This document shows positions 28,393-37,558 of a stretch of DNA of 64,000 nt, in pieces. The DNA comes from Rubripirellula lacrimiformis (lineage in GTDB: Bacteria; Planctomycetota; Planctomycetia; Pirellulales; Pirellulaceae), in contig NZ_CP036525.1 of NCBI RefSeq assembly GCF_007741535.1, positions 5,766,001 to 5,830,000 of the forward strand. The letters run 5' to 3'. The translations under genes and the position numbers were made by a program. Positions within the stretch are counted from its first letter, which is position 1. Each line of letters begins with the position of its first letter. The notes beneath the pieces were generated by a model. It saw nothing but the letters and a program-made list of their open reading frames with translations, was not told the DNA's origin and did not search any database.

Positions 28393-29460
28393 TCAGCATT
28401 CTTCTTGCGACCCGTGAACTTCACGCGGCAGGTACTGGCCGGGCCCATCGGTTTGGTAGTGGCGTGCGAGCACGGATTCGAATTCGTCGCGAGTTCGGAT
28501 GCGGATGAACGATTCACGCACCGTTTTATGATCCGGGTGGCTGGCGGTGTATTTGATACAGAACTTCCGCATCAACAGCGGCGCCCGCTCGGGCGTGTAG
28601 GTTTGCTCGCACAGATCAAAATGCTGACGCATGACCCTGGCTTGATCGTGGATTGTCGGCGGTGGCGGCAGGGGATTGCCATCGGCCAATGCGGCACACT
28701 GCGAGAAAATCCAGGGGTTGCCGATCGCCCCGCGAGCGACGGTCACGCCATCGATGCCGGTTTCCTGCAGCATGCGAAAGCAATCTTGGGCTTCGAATAG
28801 ATCGCCGCTGCCCAGGATTTTCAGTCGGTCACCGACGTGGGATTTGACTTCCGAAAGGAATCCCCAACGACTCGGGCCAACGTACCGCTGGACCACCGTT
28901 CGACCGTGAACGGTTGCAGCGGCAAGTCCGGCGTCGATCGCTCCGTCCAGGATCTGGAAAAACTGGTCGCGAGATTCCTGCGAATCGTCGATACCCCGCC
29001 GCATTTTGACAGTGACGGGGATCGAATCAGGCACAATGTCTCGGGTTCGCCGCAGGATTTCGATGGCGACTTGGGGCTGCGACAGATGGAATCCGCCGCG
29101 ACAGCGTCCCAGAACCTTTTTGACCGGACAGCCGAAATTGACGTCGATGATGTTGAATCCCGCTTCGGCCAATTTCAACGCCCCGGCCGAAAACTGCTCG
29201 GGCTCGGCCCCCATCAATTGTCCGCCGACGGGTGGTTCGTCGGGGTGGATGTCGAGAAAGTGCTTGGTTTTTTCGCGTTTGCTAAGCGACAGCAGAAACT
29301 GGTCCAACATGACCTCGCAAACCGTATAGCTGGCCCCGTGTCGCCGCGCGATCACGCGCATCGGCAAATCGCTGTACCCGGACAAAGCGGCCTGCACGAT
29401 CGGCGAACCGATGACCACGTTTCCGATCTTCAGAGGTGCCGTCACGGTTTCCGGGTTCAT
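28393..29460 (-). CDS. dus: tRNA-dihydrouridine synthase
   Basis: 355 residues. An FMN enzyme that reduces uridines in tRNA D-loops. The TIM-barrel start VQAALSGYSDLPMRVIARRHG is followed by GGQLMGAEPEQF and the signature NFGCPVKKVLGR with catalytic Cys111. Conserved TVHGRT, GSGDLFEAQD and GVTVARGAIGNPWIF follow, the last two binding FMN phosphate. A helical C-terminal domain completes the protein. The subfamily (DusA, B or C type) cannot be fixed by eye. It is divergent from the aldose epimerase gene with about 95 bases between starts. Confidence 0.93.
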   Translation of the reverse strand: MNPETVTAPLKIGNVVIGSPIVQAALSGYSDLPMRVIARRHGASYTVCEVMLDQFLLSLSKREKTKHFLDIHPDEPPVGGQLMGAEPEQFSAGALKLAEAGFNIIDVNFGCPVKKVLGRCRGGFHLSQPQVAIEILRRTRDIVPDSIPVTVKMRRGIDDSQESRDQFFQILDGAIDAGLAAATVHGRTVVQRYVGPSRWGFLSEVKSHVGDRLKILGSGDLFEAQDCFRMLQETGIDGVTVARGAIGNPWIFSQCAALADGNPLPPPPTIHDQARVMRQHFDLCEQTYTPERAPLLMRKFCIKYTASHPDHKTVRESFIRIRTRDEFESVLARHYQTDGPGQYLPREVHGSQEEC

Positions 29461-29554
29461 GTCGTGGCAGGTTCGGATGGGTTACGCTGTTGCGTCGGCA
29501 GCACAGCCGACGTGTTCTATGGTGGCAAGCTTACGCAGTTTTGGAAAAATCGCC

Positions 29555-30817
29555 ATGATGCTTCGATCGATTCAGCGGACTTCCGGCAGGCGATTTCCTG
29601 GACGGACGACCTCTTTTTTTGCGACCGGGGTACGGATCGCAGGCCTCTGGATGGTCGCCTGGCCATTGGGCATGATATCCCACCTTGCCGCCCAAGAATC
29701 AGCGACGAATCAGCCATCATCGGCCCCGCGGCCACCACAAACAGCTTCTTCCTTGCAACCGACGATTCTGACCAGCACGATGAAAACCCAATCCGAAGAT
29801 TTTGGCACGACGCCTGATGGCGAGGAAGTGACTCGCTTTACCCTGACCAATTCCCACGGAAATAGCATTGGGCTGACCAATTGGGGCGCCACTCTGATCG
29901 ACGTCAACGTCCCCGACCGCGACGGAAACATCGCCAACGTGAATCTATGCTTCGATTCGCTGGCCCCCTACCTGAGTGGCCACCCGTACTTTGGCAGCAC
30001 GGTTGGACGATTCTGCAACCGGATCGATCAAGGCAAGTTTTCGATTCACGGCGTCGACTACCAAGTCACGGTCAACGCCGGCAAGCATCACCTGCACGGT
30101 GGTAAAAAGAACTTTACCTACCAGCTGTGGGATGCCGCCACCTACCAAAAGGACGATGTCGTCGGCGTTCAATTCCAATTGACCAGCCCCGACGGTCAAG
30201 AAGGATTCCCGGGCACTTTGACAGCCATCGTGGACTACAGCTGGAACGACCACAACGAATTGAAGATCGAGTTCACCGCGACCACCGACGCACCCACGCA
30301 CGTCAACCTAACCAACCATAGCTATTGGAACCTAGCTGGTGCCGGCTCGGGCACCGCGATGGATCACGTTGCGGTGATCGAAGCCGACGAGATTCTAGAT
30401 GTCGACGAAGACCTGATTCCGACCGGCAAAATCAACTCGGTCGATGACACCGTGTTCGATTTCCGAAAGCCGACCGCGATTGGCGATCGAGTGGACACAT
30501 TAAAATCGACCAAGGGATACGACCATTGCTACGTCGTCCGCGGTGCGGCCGGCACGCTGCGGCCGGCGGCGCGCGTGGTGGATCCCAAGTCGGGGCGATT
30601 TCTGGAGATCGAAACCACTCAGCCGGGAATGCAGCTGTACACCGCCAACCATTTGCCCGGCAATGAAAAGTCTGCCGGTGCAGGCAGCCACGATGCATTC
30701 TGCTTGGAAACCCAACACTATCCAAACGCCCCCAACCGCCCCTCGTTCCCCAGCACGCTGCTGAAGCCCGGCGAAACGATGCGGCAAACGACCGTACATC
30801 GATTCGGCGTCCAGTGA
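29555..30817 (+). CDS. Secreted aldose 1-epimerase (galactose mutarotase)
   Basis: About 420 residues from ATG 29555; the frame is open back to 29411, which would overlap the divergent dus gene, and ATG 29519 is another option. A long basic N-region precedes a hydrophobic signal (VRIAGLWMVAWPLGMISHLAAQ), so the enzyme is probably exported. The epimerase fold shows HPYFGSTVGRFCNRI, HHLHGG, the catalytic-His segment THVNLTNHSYWNLAG and a C-terminal FCLETQHYPNAPN with the catalytic Glu. It interconverts alpha and beta anomers of free sugars. An export signal fits a role alongside extracellular polysaccharide degradation. A terminator follows. Confidence 0.93.
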   Translation: MMLRSIQRTSGRRFPGRTTSFFATGVRIAGLWMVAWPLGMISHLAAQESATNQPSSAPRPPQTASSLQPTILTSTMKTQSEDFGTTPDGEEVTRFTLTNSHGNSIGLTNWGATLIDVNVPDRDGNIANVNLCFDSLAPYLSGHPYFGSTVGRFCNRIDQGKFSIHGVDYQVTVNAGKHHLHGGKKNFTYQLWDAATYQKDDVVGVQFQLTSPDGQEGFPGTLTAIVDYSWNDHNELKIEFTATTDAPTHVNLTNHSYWNLAGAGSGTAMDHVAVIEADEILDVDEDLIPTGKINSVDDTVFDFRKPTAIGDRVDTLKSTKGYDHCYVVRGAAGTLRPAARVVDPKSGRFLEIETTQPGMQLYTANHLPGNEKSAGAGSHDAFCLETQHYPNAPNRPSFPSTLLKPGETMRQTTVHRFGVQ

Positions 30818-30856
30818 TCCCACAGCGACAGGCAGCGGAAATGCCGTGCTGACACG

Positions 30857-30892
30857 AAACCCACGTCTCCCAAGCTGGCGACGTGGGTTTTT
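30857..30892 (+). terminator. Rho-independent terminator after aldose epimerase
   Basis: AAACCCACGTC pairs with GACGTGGGTTT across a loop of about 10 bases and the T run continues to 30892. Confidence 0.9.
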
Positions 30893-30934
30893 CATGCGCG
30901 GACTCCCCCCCAGCGATCGTGATTTCACAGCGAT

Positions 30935-31579
30935 GTAGGCCGGATCAAGGAGCGAAGCGACGCTGATCCGGCATTCAAGCAGCCCCAGTACCGCGAAGTG
31001 TTCCTCAACGCCGCCTCACCCGGTCCGGGCTAATCCTGTTGTGCAAAAACGCGCGGCCCGATGGGCACGCGGCTAAACGACAGCGCAATAGGCCGGCGCA
31101 TGCGACGTAGGCCGGATCAAGGAGCGAAGCGACGCTGATCCGGCATTCATGCAGCCCCAGTACCGCGAAGTGTTCCTCAACGCCGCCTCGCCCGGTCCGG
31201 GCTAATTCTGTTGTGCGAGAACGCGCGGCCCGATGGGCACGCGGCTAAACGACAGCGCAATAGGCCGGCGCATGCGACGTAGGCCGGATCAAGGAGCGAA
31301 GCGACGCTGATCCGGCATTCAAGCAGCCCCGGCAACGCGAAGCCTTCCTCAACGCCGCCTCACCCGGTCCGGGCTAATTCTGTTGTGCAAAAACGCGCGG
31401 CCCGATGGGCACGCGGTTAAACGACAACGCAGTAGGCCGGCGCAAGCAACGTAGGCCGGATCAAGGAGCGAAGCGACGCTGATCCGGCATTCAAGCAGCC
31501 CCAGCAACGCGAAGCCTTCCTCAACGCCGCCTCACCCGGTCCGGGCTAATTCTGTTGTGCGAGAACGCGCGGCCCGATG
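30935..31579. repeat. Four-unit 172-bp composite repeat array, family C
   Basis: GTAGGCCGGATCAAGGAGCG begins units at 30935, 31107, 31279 and 31451, an exact 172-base period. Each unit joins a short palindrome (GCCGGATC...GATCCGGC), a CCTCAACGCCGCCTC block and a fragment of the family A element (ACGCGCGGCCCGATGGGCA, then CGGCTAAACGA). The last unit is split by the insertion sequence that begins at 31580. Confidence 0.95.
31575..31579. repeat. Left copy of 5-bp target duplication (CGATG)
   Basis: CGATG here and at 33154-33158 flank the insertion sequence. Removing the element and one copy restores the normal repeat sequence CCCGATGGGCACG. Confidence 0.85.
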
Positions 31580-33153
31580 AGGCTGTGAATAATTGAGTTT
31601 TGGCTTGTTGGATTTCTACATGGGGCTAAATTATTTGCATGAAAATTCCAACCGATGCTCAGCAGCGTGGTTCCGCTCGCACCCACCGCCCCGAACGCAG
31701 CCAAGTTGAGATGCGGTTCTATTCGCTCGACCAGATGGTGGCCCGCGAGCACCGCGTTCGTTTGGTATGGCAGTACTGCGAATCGCTCGACCTCGGACCG
31801 CTTTACGAGAAGATCAAATCGAAAGTAGATGGTCGTGGTCGTACCCCGATCGATCCGCGAATCCTCTTCGCCCTGTGGTTCTACGCAACGCTCGAAGGGA
31901 TCAGTAGCGCCCGCCGTTTGAGCGATTTGACCACCCGCGACTTCCACTACCTGTGGATCTGCGGCGATGTCACGGTTAATCATCACACCCTGAGCGACTT
32001 TCGCAGCGGCAACGCCGAGTATCTCGAGAAGTTGCTTAGCGACTCGATCGCCGTGCTGCTGAGCGAAAAACTGATCACGTTGGATACCATCGGGCAGGAT
32101 GGCATGCGGGTGCGTGCCTCGGCCGGCAGCAGTTCGTTTCGGTCCGAATCGACGCTCCAACAGATGCAAGAGGTTGCCGAAGACTATGTAAAGGAACTCG
32201 CCGAGCGATCCGACGAGGAAGCTGCCGCGGCAACTCGGGCCGAACAGGCCGCCCGCAAGCGTGCTGCCGACGAACGACTCGAGCGTATCAAGGCGGCTCA
32301 AGAGAACCTCAAAGAACTTGAGCGACGTCGTAAAGAGAAACGATCACGCAAAAGCAAGTCGACCCCACGAGCCTCCACAACGGACCCCGAAGCGGCGCGG
32401 ATGAAGATGGGAGACGGCGGTTTTCGCCCCGCCTATAACGTCCAATTCGCCAGCGACGGCGACTCTCGAATTGTCGTCGGCGTGAGCGTTGACAATCAGG
32501 GCAGCGATCAAGGTGAGATGCTTCCGATGTACGAGTCGATCTGCCGCACCTATGGGGTGACGCCGGCACACTACTTGGTCGACGGCGGGTTCACCAAAGC
32601 GAGCGATATCGAAGCGATGGACGCTGCGGGGACGGAGGTTTACGGTCCACTGAAGGACATCAAAAGACAAGTCGCTAACGGCAAGGATCCCCATGCGAGC
32701 AAGCCGGGCGATAGCGACGCGATGGCGAGGTATCGAAAGAGGATGGGGACACCCGAGGCGCAGGAGATGTTGAGACGACGTCCATCGATAGCTGAATTTC
32801 CCAACGCGGAATGTCGTAATCGCGGTCTTCATCAGTTCCGGGTTCGTGGCCAGAAGAAAGCAATGGCCCAAACGCTTTGGCACGTGCTGGTGAACAACTT
32901 CAATCGATTGAACAACCTAGGATTTTTACAAACACTGATGAGGCAATCCTGTACTGCGACGCCTTGAGGTTGGCCTCCGGCCTCCAATCGTTGGACGCAT
33001 CGCGTCCAACGAAGCTTCAAAGCGATCCACCAAGACAAAAGAACCACCGAAGCTTCAACCTGAAACTTTGACGACGACCGGCAATCCAAAATTTTTGAAA
33101 AACCACTTCAAAAACACGGCGTCAAGCCACAACCGGCCAATTATTCACAGTCT
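31580..33153 (+). mobile_element. Intact IS1182-type insertion sequence, 1574 bp
   Basis: Ends are imperfect inverted repeats: AGGCTGTGAATAATTG on the left, and AGACTGTGAATAATTG as the reverse complement of the right end (one mismatch in 16). CGATG is duplicated on both sides. One transposase gene fills most of it. The clean ends and direct repeat indicate a fairly recent insertion into family C repeat DNA. Confidence 0.92.
31639..32967 (+). CDS. IS1182-family DDE transposase
   Basis: 442 residues. The N-terminal DUF772-type region has MRFYSLDQMVAREHRVRLV and DPRILFALWFYATLEGISSARRL. The catalytic core follows: first Asp in TLDTIGQDGMRVRAS, a long Arg/Glu/Lys coiled coil insertion (about 175-240), second Asp in AHYLVDGGFTKASDI, and the Glu region FPNAECRNRGLHQFRVRG with KKAMAQTLWHVLVNNFNRL. 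The order and spacing fit IS1182/IS5-group enzymes. The frame is complete and sits inside intact terminal repeats, so the element may be active. Confidence 0.93.
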   Translation: MKIPTDAQQRGSARTHRPERSQVEMRFYSLDQMVAREHRVRLVWQYCESLDLGPLYEKIKSKVDGRGRTPIDPRILFALWFYATLEGISSARRLSDLTTRDFHYLWICGDVTVNHHTLSDFRSGNAEYLEKLLSDSIAVLLSEKLITLDTIGQDGMRVRASAGSSSFRSESTLQQMQEVAEDYVKELAERSDEEAAAATRAEQAARKRAADERLERIKAAQENLKELERRRKEKRSRKSKSTPRASTTDPEAARMKMGDGGFRPAYNVQFASDGDSRIVVGVSVDNQGSDQGEMLPMYESICRTYGVTPAHYLVDGGFTKASDIEAMDAAGTEVYGPLKDIKRQVANGKDPHASKPGDSDAMARYRKRMGTPEAQEMLRRRPSIAEFPNAECRNRGLHQFRVRGQKKAMAQTLWHVLVNNFNRLNNLGFLQTLMRQSCTATP

Positions 33154-33338
33154 CGATGGGCACGCGGCTAAACCATATGGATGTAGGCAGGAGCAAATGA
33201 CGTAACACGCCGGTGAGCGAGGGATCCGCTTCCGCCATTCGCTCCGGACACGACGTTTTCTAAGATTGACCTTGTCGTCAGTGAAACTGCAGGCGTAATG
33301 TTCGGTCGTCCGCTGCTATGGCTTGAGGAAAAAACAGG
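33154..33338. other. Right copy of target duplication, repeat remnant and OmpA-gene leader
   Basis: CGATG at 33154-33158 followed by GGCACGCGGCTAAACCA completes the interrupted family C unit. A diverged GTAGGCAGGAGCAAATGACG stretch follows at about 33183. The rest is the presumed promoter region of the next gene. Confidence 0.6.
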
Positions 33339-34190
33339 ATGTTTTGCGTTTTGCCCAACTTTCGAACATTGCCGACGATCTTTGCTCTTAGCAGCATGAT
33401 CGCCGCGATGTCGCTGACCGGTTGCAGCCAAAATCCGTACCTCGCGGCGCCTGGTGGTGCAGCCTGGAACTTGCCTCAAAACGCCGCGATCAGCCAAAAC
33501 GATGCCCGTCTGGCAGAACTGAACCGCCGCGTCCAGCTATTGGATGACAACAACCGGCAACTGCACACCCAGCTGGCTCAAAGCGAGCAGCAGGCCCAGG
33601 TGTTCAAGGACGAATCGGCACTGCTGCGGAAACAGCTGGGCGAAGTTTCCAACCAGATGCAATCGACCGCCATCGCCGCTCGCAACGCTCAGGATCAAGT
33701 TCGCGGGATGCAGGCATCCACCCAGATTCGCGGTGCAACGATCCAGCCGAACACCAATCTGTCGCAGATGGTCAGCAAGTTGAACTTGGGCGGAATCCCG
33801 GTCCAGCAAGACGGCGAAGTGATCCGGATTGCGGTCCCGTCGGACCAATTGTTTGCCCCCGGATCCGGCCAGTTGCATGCCCAGGCCGCGGCGACACTGG
33901 ACTCGATCGCCACTCAGTTGCTGCGATCGTTCCCTCGACAACGGATTGGCATCGAAGGGTACACCGACAATGCACCGATCTACGGCGGCGGATTTTCCAG
34001 CGCCCATCAATTGACCGCTGCCCAGGCGGCGGCCGTCTTGGACCTGTTGACCCGTCGCAACGGAATGCCGCCGAACCAACTGTTCACCGTCGCACAGGGT
34101 TCGAACAACCCGCGTCAAACCAACGACACCCCGGCTGGCCGAGCTGCCAATCGGCGAATCGAATTGGTGATCTACCCGGACACGTACTAG
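33339..34190 (+). CDS. OmpA-family peptidoglycan-binding lipoprotein
   Basis: 283 residues. The lipoprotein signal ends in SLTG-C29. Residues about 50-125 form a coiled coil (LAELNRRVQLLDDNNRQLHTQ onward). The C-terminal OmpA domain (about 160-283) contains LFAPGSGQLHAQAAATLDSIA, RIGIEGYTDNAPI and AGRAANRRIELVIYP, with the Asp and Arg that bind diaminopimelate in this family. It probably links the outer membrane to the cell wall. No Pal/Tol neighbours are present, so it is an OmpA-like lipoprotein rather than a confident Pal. Confidence 0.92.
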   Translation: MFCVLPNFRTLPTIFALSSMIAAMSLTGCSQNPYLAAPGGAAWNLPQNAAISQNDARLAELNRRVQLLDDNNRQLHTQLAQSEQQAQVFKDESALLRKQLGEVSNQMQSTAIAARNAQDQVRGMQASTQIRGATIQPNTNLSQMVSKLNLGGIPVQQDGEVIRIAVPSDQLFAPGSGQLHAQAAATLDSIATQLLRSFPRQRIGIEGYTDNAPIYGGGFSSAHQLTAAQAAAVLDLLTRRNGMPPNQLFTVAQGSNNPRQTNDTPAGRAANRRIELVIYPDTY

Positions 34191-34441
34191 TCCGCTGGCA
34201 GACCGCTGGACTGTTTTCCCAGCAATCGACCGCGGCACCGATTAGATTGGAACTGCCGCGCCACGGTGAAACGGGGCGACCGACCTAGCTAAAATGGCGT
34301 GGTCTCGGCGTCGTGTTTTCGTCAGGACAGGCTGGCACCCGCGTGGGGGGACGGATATTTTGGCCATCATGGGGAACCACCTGAACGTGCCGGTCATCGG
34401 ACCTGTACGTTTCACGCCCGGATATCTGGCCAACGTGGGCG

Positions 34442-35722
34442 ATGCCCTATGCATTTGTTCAACATCCGTCTTTCAAACGCCAGTCCCAAGACCTTCTATC
34501 GGCTTCTTCTGGACAACCGATCATGCGCCCAGACACTCGCAGTTTGAATCTCGAGACACTTGAACGCCGCCAATTGATGGCAGCCGACATCGGCCCCGCG
34601 TCAGAGACCTGTTTCGCAGCGCCGCCGACAACCGCAGCACCGGACCAGCCGCTACATCCCACCGGGGCTTCAGGTTTCGGTGAAAATCTATCCACAACTG
34701 CCGATGGCTCTGCGGATGCAATCCGTTCCTTTGTCAGTGCGCCGCACACCCGAGCCCCCCTGTCGTTAAGCGACGGGGAAATGGGGCTCGTGCAACAGCA
34801 TGGTGAACGGTTGTTTGCGGTCGACACCAACGCTTTCACCGACGAATCAACGCTGGTCGTTTATGCTGCCGACAACAGCATCATCACCGAAGTCGCGGTG
34901 GATTTTCGAGTCGAGCGAATGGTGGTCGATGGCGATCAAGTTCTGCTACTTAGCACCTCCGATCATGTGATCCCGCCAATGGCCGATCTGGCCGTGATCC
35001 AGGCCGACCAGGCAGCCGGGATCGATCCGATCCCCCCGATCCATTTTCCATGGGGTGCCCCGCAGATCATCGCCGTGACCGTCGTGTTGAGTAACACCGA
35101 ACCGGAAATCGTTCGGCAAACGATTGACGGTCCACTTGGCAGTGTTGCCTACGACGCCGGAAACCTATCGATCGCGGTGGATCCAAACGCCGTCGTCTAT
35201 TTACCGCACGGCGGTCCGACTTTGTCGATTCCGTCGGTGTTGACATCGTATCGTTGGACCGACGACGGCCTATCGCAACTGGGGACAGTCGACGCATTAG
35301 CCCCATTGGTTCCGACCGCACGCGGCAACGATGTGTTTACAGCAACGACCCACTCGAACTATCCGGGCATCTACTTGCCATGGATCGAGAACAGCGGACA
35401 GGATGGATCTGCTTTTTCACCGGAATCCTTGGTAACCCGGTACCGCTTGGACGCCAACCAAGTGGAACGAATGGACCAAATTTCCTTGGGCGATGGGCAA
35501 CTGGTGTCGTTTCAAATTGCCGACGACGGTTTGACCGGAGTCGCTGTCCAAAGAATCGATGATGCGCAAGGCATGTCCACGTACGTGCATCTGCTTGATC
35601 TTTCGAATGATCGCATTGCGGTATTTGATACGACCCCTTGCTGGGCATCCAGGCGAACCTCTGGGAGGCCGATTCCGATTTCGTCGTTCTGCAAGACGCC
35701 TACTTGGGTCACTTGTTTGTGA
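34442..35722 (+). CDS. LEPR-XLL-like secreted protein, 5' part of a frameshifted gene
   Basis: 426 residues as read; ATG 34523 is an equally possible start. The N-terminus carries LNLETLERRQLMAADI, a form of the LEPR-XLL motif that marks large secreted planctomycete proteins. The following 350 residues are beta-rich with repeats such as LFAVDTNAFTDESTLVVYA and LSIAVDPNAVVYLPHGGP, which fits a C-terminal beta-propeller type domain. After about codon 396 the frame goes out of register (ending PCWASRRTSGRP...), and the natural continuation is in the next frame from 35638. A single base appears to be missing near the CCCC run 35634-35637. It may be a real inactivating mutation or a sequencing error. 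Confidence 0.7.
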   Translation: MPYAFVQHPSFKRQSQDLLSASSGQPIMRPDTRSLNLETLERRQLMAADIGPASETCFAAPPTTAAPDQPLHPTGASGFGENLSTTADGSADAIRSFVSAPHTRAPLSLSDGEMGLVQQHGERLFAVDTNAFTDESTLVVYAADNSIITEVAVDFRVERMVVDGDQVLLLSTSDHVIPPMADLAVIQADQAAGIDPIPPIHFPWGAPQIIAVTVVLSNTEPEIVRQTIDGPLGSVAYDAGNLSIAVDPNAVVYLPHGGPTLSIPSVLTSYRWTDDGLSQLGTVDALAPLVPTARGNDVFTATTHSNYPGIYLPWIENSGQDGSAFSPESLVTRYRLDANQVERMDQISLGDGQLVSFQIADDGLTGVAVQRIDDAQGMSTYVHLLDLSNDRIAVFDTTPCWASRRTSGRPIPISSFCKTPTWVTCL

Positions 35723-37401
35723 TTCAGTCAGACCAAACGATCGATATCGATTCCGAAAGCCGTGTGAGCCGTATTGAACTGCCCGCGGACAGTGACCCTT
35801 CGGTCCACTGGTTGCGGATGGGCGACACCCTGGTCCTCAGCAGTCAAACCTTCCCCCCCTACACTGCGACGACATCATCCATCGACCATCGGGACGCCCC
35901 TGGATCCCAGCCGATCGATCCAACGTCTTCATTGCGACATTGGGTCGATGGATTTGGTCAACCCACTTTGATCACGGTGGACCTGCCGTCCGCTACGATC
36001 ATTGCCCAAACCGATCTGCCCCGGAACGATCTACCCCGGAACGGCGTTGCCACTGAATTGACGGCCATCGACGCCGACAACCAGAAGTTCGCTTTTATGC
36101 AGTTCAACGCGAAGCCGTTCCAAGCGGCTCCGGTGGTTCGATTTGGCCGCATTTCTAGCGATGGTAAATTCCTAGAAGACGGGCACTTTAGTATCACGGC
36201 GGCCATCGAATCCACGGTTTCCAGCGACGCTTTCACACAGCGGACCAGCGACACGCTGATTCGATACCCTTGGAACGATTACCTGAACCCAGTGACGCTT
36301 CCCTTGGGGCCTGCCACCCCGGTTTCGCTGGCAGTGGACGATACGTTTTCGTTGGTATCATCGGTCAGTGAGAGCGAATTGGACGTGTTGGCAAACGATC
36401 AATTGCACGAACTTTTCGGGCCGGCGTTCATTTCGTCACTGCTAGATGCACCGGAGGGAGTTTCGATCCACGGAAGTGGTCGATCCATTCAGGTGACGTC
36501 GCAGGCATTGCAGGGTATCGAAAGACTGAGTTTTCGTTACGTGCTGTCATCCAACGGCAAACAATCCATTGCCGACGTCGATGTCGACGTGGTCACCATG
36601 ACCGAAGACGACGTGACTGCGTTGGTCGAAATGGCGTTGCAGCCAGTGGACGTCCAGGGCAACCCAGTCACCGAGATCGCCAATGGCCAAACGTTCTATC
36701 TGGAATGGACGGCCAAAGACTTGCGATCGGCGGGCGAGGGGGTTTATGCCGCTTTCTTTGATCTGGACCTGCCCTCGGACCGCCTGCAACTGACCGGCGA
36801 ATTCCAACACCTGAATGATTTCAAAGCGCTGGGTGACGGCGGTGGGATGGATGGTGTACTGGATGAAATGGGGGTCTTCAGCAGCGATGTCGAGCATCCC
36901 GGAAATGAGCAACAAACGTTGCTGCGAATCGGCGTGATTGCGGTCGGCGTTGGCGATGTGTTGATCACCCCCACCGCAGCAGACGAACCGGGACACGAAA
37001 TATTGCTACGTGGCCGGGACACCGAAACACCGGCTGAATCCGTACGCTACCTGTCGACCTCATTGACGATCACCGAAGCCCCCGTGTTTGACCCGTTGGA
37101 CACAGACGAAGACGGTCAGGTCACCGCCGTTGATGCACTAAGGGTTGTCAATTTCCTGGGTCGGTACGGTGTTGCGCCGGTCGATGATCTGCCGCAATTG
37201 TTGGCAGCCGAAGAAACCGCCACTGGCATCAGCCTAGAGGAAACACGGCGACTAGATACCAATCAAAATGGCAGCATCACGGCACTCGACGCGTTGGTGA
37301 TCATCAATCGACTGGGCCGGATTCCGGAAACGAGTGAAGGCGAAACCATCGGGTTGTTCGACGCGATCGATGAAATCAAGCCGATTGCCACTGGCGAATG
37401 A
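35638..37401 (+). CDS. Cohesin-like/dockerin-bearing 3' part of the frameshifted secreted protein
   Basis: 587 residues as read, opening only at a TTG with no evident ribosome binding site, so it is probably not an independent gene. LLGIQANLWEADSDFVVLQD continues the beta-propeller of the upstream part. From about residue 325 (VEMALQPVDVQGNPVTEI) a beta-sandwich like a cohesin or carbohydrate-binding fold begins. The C-terminus has two dockerin-type calcium repeats, DTDEDGQVTAVDALRVVNFLG and LDTNQNGSITALDALVIINRLG. With the upstream part this would make one protein of about 985 residues. Dockerin-like ends are common in planctomycete surface proteins; a cellulosome is not implied. Confidence 0.75.
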   Translation: MLGIQANLWEADSDFVVLQDAYLGHLFVIQSDQTIDIDSESRVSRIELPADSDPSVHWLRMGDTLVLSSQTFPPYTATTSSIDHRDAPGSQPIDPTSSLRHWVDGFGQPTLITVDLPSATIIAQTDLPRNDLPRNGVATELTAIDADNQKFAFMQFNAKPFQAAPVVRFGRISSDGKFLEDGHFSITAAIESTVSSDAFTQRTSDTLIRYPWNDYLNPVTLPLGPATPVSLAVDDTFSLVSSVSESELDVLANDQLHELFGPAFISSLLDAPEGVSIHGSGRSIQVTSQALQGIERLSFRYVLSSNGKQSIADVDVDVVTMTEDDVTALVEMALQPVDVQGNPVTEIANGQTFYLEWTAKDLRSAGEGVYAAFFDLDLPSDRLQLTGEFQHLNDFKALGDGGGMDGVLDEMGVFSSDVEHPGNEQQTLLRIGVIAVGVGDVLITPTAADEPGHEILLRGRDTETPAESVRYLSTSLTITEAPVFDPLDTDEDGQVTAVDALRVVNFLGRYGVAPVDDLPQLLAAEETATGISLEETRRLDTNQNGSITALDALVIINRLGRIPETSEGETIGLFDAIDEIKPIATGE

Positions 37402-37558
37402 AAACCGACACCTGCCGCTGGACATCCGATCCCTGGGGGGCCGCGGGGACCGAATCGGAAAAAGCCCGTTTTCTCACTTGGCTGTTACGATTTTACGTGA
37501 TCCGATAGATTGTGCGGTCTACCGAACGATCCATCAGATTCCCGCGTAAGTTCCGCCC

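Noticed and set aside
34191-34240. Terminator after the OmpA-family gene
   Set aside because: AGTCC and GGACT can pair before TTTT but the inner stem has mismatches, so the hairpin is too weak to list.
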